Assembly: GCA_013824165.1 (NCBI GenBank)
Contig: PNNH01000084.1
Span: 62,001 to 126,000 of the forward strand
Origin: Methylibium sp.
GTDB taxonomy: Bacteria; Pseudomonadota; Gammaproteobacteria; Burkholderiales; Burkholderiaceae_C
Reading direction: 5' to 3'
DNA length: 64,000 bases
The notes beneath the pieces were generated by a model. It was not told the DNA's origin, ran no database searches, and saw only the letters and a list, made by a program, of their open reading frames with translations. Position 1 is the first letter of the stretch. Each line of letters begins with the position of its first letter. Positions 61,804-64,000 of the stretch are shown here, piece after piece. The position numbers and the translations under genes were made by a program.

Positions 61804-63045
61804 ATGCACCCCCCACTTGCCCGGCAGCGCCGGTCTTTGCTCCTGATGGCGGCTCTGGCTCCCCTGGCCAGCGCGACGCCGCTGGCACACGCCCGATCCG
61901 CCGCAGGCGGGTCGGACGGCCCCCGGCGCTTCAGCGTCCATATCGGCGGCTACGCGCCGCGGGCCGAAGGCCTCTACAGCTTCGAGGCCAACCCGGCCAC
62001 CGGCCACCTGAGCCCGGCCGGGCTGACGCGCAACCCGCACAGCCCGAGCTGGCTGCAGGCCGACCCCAGTCGGCCAGGTCTGCTCTACGCAGTCAACGAG
62101 GGCGACTCCAGCCTGCATGTCTACCGACAGGCCGCAGCAGGCGAGGCCGCGTCTGCGCCTTTGCAGCTGCTGCAGACCTTGCCCAGCGGAGGCCGCGGGC
62201 CTGTGCATCTGAGCCTGCATCCCAGTGCGCCCTTTGCCTTCGTGGCCCATTACGGCAGCGCCGATCTGGCGGTGCTGCGCCGCGCCGCCGATGGCGAGCT
62301 CGCCCCCGCGGGCCTGCACCCCAGCTGCGAACGCAGCCGGCCGGATGATTGCCGCCCGGGCCCGACGCGCGCGGCCTCGGCGCCGCCGGGCAGCTTTGCG
62401 ATCAGTGGCCACGACGCGCCGCATGTGCACATGGGCTTGAGCTCCCCCGATGGTCACTTCGTGCTGGCCAGCGACCTGGGCCGCGACCGACTGGCGGTCT
62501 GGTCCTTCAACACGGAGAGCGGCGCCCTCGGCCCAAGGCAAGACCTGGCCCTCAGCGCCGGCGCCGGCCCGCGCCACTTCGTGTTCCGCCCGCGTGATGC
62601 CGCCCAGCTCTATGTGATCAACGAAGAGGCCAGCACCCTGGCCTGGCTGCAGATGGAGCCGCGCACGGGCCGCCTGACGCAGCTTGCCGAACTGAGCAGC
62701 CTGCCCGACGGCTTTGCCGGCACCAGCTTCGCCTCTGACCTGCTGGCCGCGGCTGACGGCCGTTTTCTGTACGCGCTGAACCGGCTGCACGACAGCATCG
62801 CCGTTTTTGCCCTGGCCGCTGATGGCAGGCCGCGCCTGCTGGCCCATGAATGGACGCGCGGCTCCTTTCCGCGCAGCGCCCGCTTTTCGCCTGACGGCCG
62901 TTTCCTCTACGTCTGCAATCAGCGCAGCGACCATGTCGCCGTTTTCGCGGTCGACGTCGCCACCGGCCTGCCGCGCTTTGCCGGGCAGTATGTGGCGGTG
63001 CCGAGCCCGGCCTGTGCTGAAGTGATGGGGGATGCGGGCGCTTGA
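61804..63045 (+). CDS. Lactonase family (6-phosphogluconolactonase-like) beta-propeller protein, exported
   Basis: A 413-residue seven-bladed beta-propeller of the lactonase (Pgl/YbhE) family. The N-terminal export signal has twin arginines (RQRRSLLLMAALAPLAS, residues ~7-23). Repeating blade motifs include LLYAVNEGDSSLHVY, PFAFVAHYGSADLAVL, SPDGHFVLASDLGRDRLAVW, GRFLYALNRLHDSIAVF and SPDGRFLYVCNQRSDHVAVF. Cytosolic relatives hydrolyse 6-phosphogluconolactone. An exported form may act on other lactones or only bind carbohydrates; this is uncertain. It follows the TonB receptor with a possible terminator between. Confidence 0.85.
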   Translation: MHPPLARQRRSLLLMAALAPLASATPLAHARSAAGGSDGPRRFSVHIGGYAPRAEGLYSFEANPATGHLSPAGLTRNPHSPSWLQADPSRPGLLYAVNEGDSSLHVYRQAAAGEAASAPLQLLQTLPSGGRGPVHLSLHPSAPFAFVAHYGSADLAVLRRAADGELAPAGLHPSCERSRPDDCRPGPTRAASAPPGSFAISGHDAPHVHMGLSSPDGHFVLASDLGRDRLAVWSFNTESGALGPRQDLALSAGAGPRHFVFRPRDAAQLYVINEEASTLAWLQMEPRTGRLTQLAELSSLPDGFAGTSFASDLLAAADGRFLYALNRLHDSIAVFALAADGRPRLLAHEWTRGSFPRSARFSPDGRFLYVCNQRSDHVAVFAVDVATGLPRFAGQYVAVPSPACAEVMGDAGA

Positions 63046-63100
63046 GGTGATTGGCAGCTTGTACAGTTCCAGGCATCGCTCATACACGCACCTCGACCTG

Positions 63101-63742
63101 ATGCCAAAAACCTCTCACAAGCCCTTCGTCATCGGTGTCGCAGGGGGCAGCGGCAGCGGCAAGTCGACGGTGACGCGCCAGGTTTTGGCTGCCATCGGGC
63201 CAGAGAAGGTGGCGGTGGTGATGCAGGATGACTACTACCGCGACCAGTCCCACATGCCGCCAGAGGACCGGCGCAAGCAGAACTACGACCATCCCGATGC
63301 CTTCGACTGGCCGCTGATGGCGCAGCACCTGGCCGCGCTGCGCAAGGGTGAGGCGATCGAGATGCCGGTGTATGACTTCTCAGCCGACAACCGCTCCAGC
63401 GAAACCATTACCGTGAAGCCCGCACCGGTGATCTTGGTCGAGGGCCTGTTCGCCTTGTACGACACCAAGCTGCGCAACATGATGTCGCTGAAGATCTATG
63501 TGGACACGGCCTCGGACGTGCGCTTCATCCGTCGGCTGCAGCGCGATATTTCGGAGCGTGGCCGCAGCACCGAGTCAGTGGTGAACCAGTACCTGGACAC
63601 CGTGCGCCCCATGCACAAGCAGTTCATTGAGCCGACCAAGCGCAACGCCGACGTGATCCTTCCGCATGGTGCCAACGGTCCGGCGGTGGACATCATCACC
63701 ACCAAGGTGAAGAGCTTGTTGCACGATGATCAGCGCGGCTGA
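63101..63742 (+). CDS. udk: Uridine kinase
   Basis: A 213-residue uridine/cytidine kinase of the pyrimidine salvage pathway (uridine + NTP to UMP). It has the P-loop GVAGGSGSGKST (residues ~12-23), QDDYYRDQSHMPPEDR with the substrate Asp/Tyr, NYDHPDAFDWPL (base and ribose contacts), VILVEGLFALYD and RFIRRLQRDISERGRS (lid). Length and motifs match E. coli Udk. The start at 63101 aligns with the family N-terminus; the open frame begins earlier at 63032. It is cytosolic. Confidence 0.95.
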   Translation: MPKTSHKPFVIGVAGGSGSGKSTVTRQVLAAIGPEKVAVVMQDDYYRDQSHMPPEDRRKQNYDHPDAFDWPLMAQHLAALRKGEAIEMPVYDFSADNRSSETITVKPAPVILVEGLFALYDTKLRNMMSLKIYVDTASDVRFIRRLQRDISERGRSTESVVNQYLDTVRPMHKQFIEPTKRNADVILPHGANGPAVDIITTKVKSLLHDDQRG

Positions 63743-63804
63743 GCCCCAGGCGCACGTTGCTTCAGCGTCCTGGAGGGCGCCGTCTTGCTACCCGCCACCA
63801 GATC

Positions 63805-64000
63805 CTACTGCGCCGCCACCGCACCCCGCCTGAATCCCACGGCCGCGTTCATCAGCTCCTGCGTGTAGGGCTGCGTCACGCGGGCCGCGGCCAGGTCGGC
63901 GGCCGAGAGCTGCTCAACCATGCGGCCGGACTGCATCACCAGCATGCGTTCGCATAGATGCGTGATGACGCCCAGGTCGTGGCTGACCATCACGAAGGTG
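63805..64000 (-). CDS. Partial peptide/nickel-type ABC transporter ATP-binding protein (C-terminus only)
   Basis: The last ~64 residues of an ABC ATPase whose start lies beyond the window edge. The segment TFVMVSHDLGVITHLCERMLVMQSGRMVEQ contains the H-loop histidine and D-strand typical of the Dpp/Opp subfamily. The tail TQPYTQELMNAAVGF corresponds to the oligopeptide/dipeptide C-terminal motif (HPYT-like). It would power uptake of peptides or related compounds. Walker motifs are outside the window. Confidence 0.88.
   Translation of the reverse strand, partial: TFVMVSHDLGVITHLCERMLVMQSGRMVEQLSAADLAAARVTQPYTQELMNAAVGFRRGAVAAQ

Noticed and set aside
1-64000. tRNA, rRNA, CRISPR arrays, replication origin, complete insertion sequences
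   Set aside because: I looked in all gaps and saw no cloverleaf, rRNA motif, regularly spaced repeat-spacer array, DnaA-box cluster or intact transposase.

Overview
The window looks like a chromosomal segment of a GC-rich betaproteobacterium of the order Burkholderiales, most likely in or near Roseateles/Paucibacter/Rubrivivax. This rests on gene content and protein style: a fused indolepyruvate ferredoxin oxidoreductase with a divergent Lrp regulator, a second infA, a polyhydroxyalkanoate (PHA) granule-region protein, a bacterial acyl-CoA-binding protein, DUF1501/DUF1800 and PhoX exported proteins, and a GH19/TonB/GH20 set typical of chitin users. No database search was possible, so the genus is an inference. 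I saw no rRNA, tRNA, CRISPR array or replication origin. || Layout. 1-7.2 kb: a cut-off CbiM-like membrane protein, a DsbA-fold isomerase, Tat-exported PhoX, the DUF1501/DUF1800 pair and an ATP-grasp protein. 7.2-14.9 kb: the fused 2-oxoacid ferredoxin oxidoreductase with its divergent Lrp regulator, then a CheW-MCP pair. The MCP has an in-frame TGA that cuts off a 59-codon tail ending in a CheR-binding-type EWENF. 14.1-24.4 kb: housekeeping and small genes (DUF599, pirin, LysR, GluQRS, a two-domain FKBP, a periplasmic binding protein, DUF2520, CBS, IF-1, MtfA, MFS). 24.5-28.9 kb: a secreted SGNH hydrolase, a single-pass membrane protein and an apolipoprotein N-acyltransferase-like protein with an unusual C-terminal extension, probably one operon. 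28.9-35.5 kb: an M20-DUF2817-GST operon, then a molybdopterin oxidoreductase and a lipoprotein peptidase. 35.1-37.4 kb: lipid-storage genes (PHA-associated protein, ACBP, WS/DGAT). 37.4-43.7 kb: signalling genes (a soluble tandem-Cache/CheW protein, and a binding protein overlapping a PAS-GGDEF-EAL protein). 43.7-53.5 kb: an amino-sugar island with a RidA-GH20-ABC sugar importer operon, divergent from a D-amino-acid deaminase and an N-acyl-D-amino-acid deacylase. || 53.5-55.8 kb is visibly lower in GC and looks acquired. It holds a 32-bp perfect palindrome, a stand-alone HipA/YjjJ kinase gene with its own promoter, and a 491-bp remnant of a tyrosine-recombinase element with paired end boxes in inverted orientation. 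55.8-63 kb: a QseBC-like two-component system, divergent from a secreted GH19 chitinase plus a large TonB-dependent receptor, then a lactonase-fold protein. The window ends with uridine kinase and a cut-off peptide ABC-transporter ATPase. || How the genes may work together: secreted GH19, the TonB receptor, the ABC importer and a GH20 without a signal peptide form a plausible route from chitin or peptidoglycan oligomers outside the cell to monosaccharides inside. The D-amino-acid genes next to it suggest that peptidoglycan-derived material is used too. A TTAA box pair between the two-component operon and the chitinase suggests how the secreted part is controlled.
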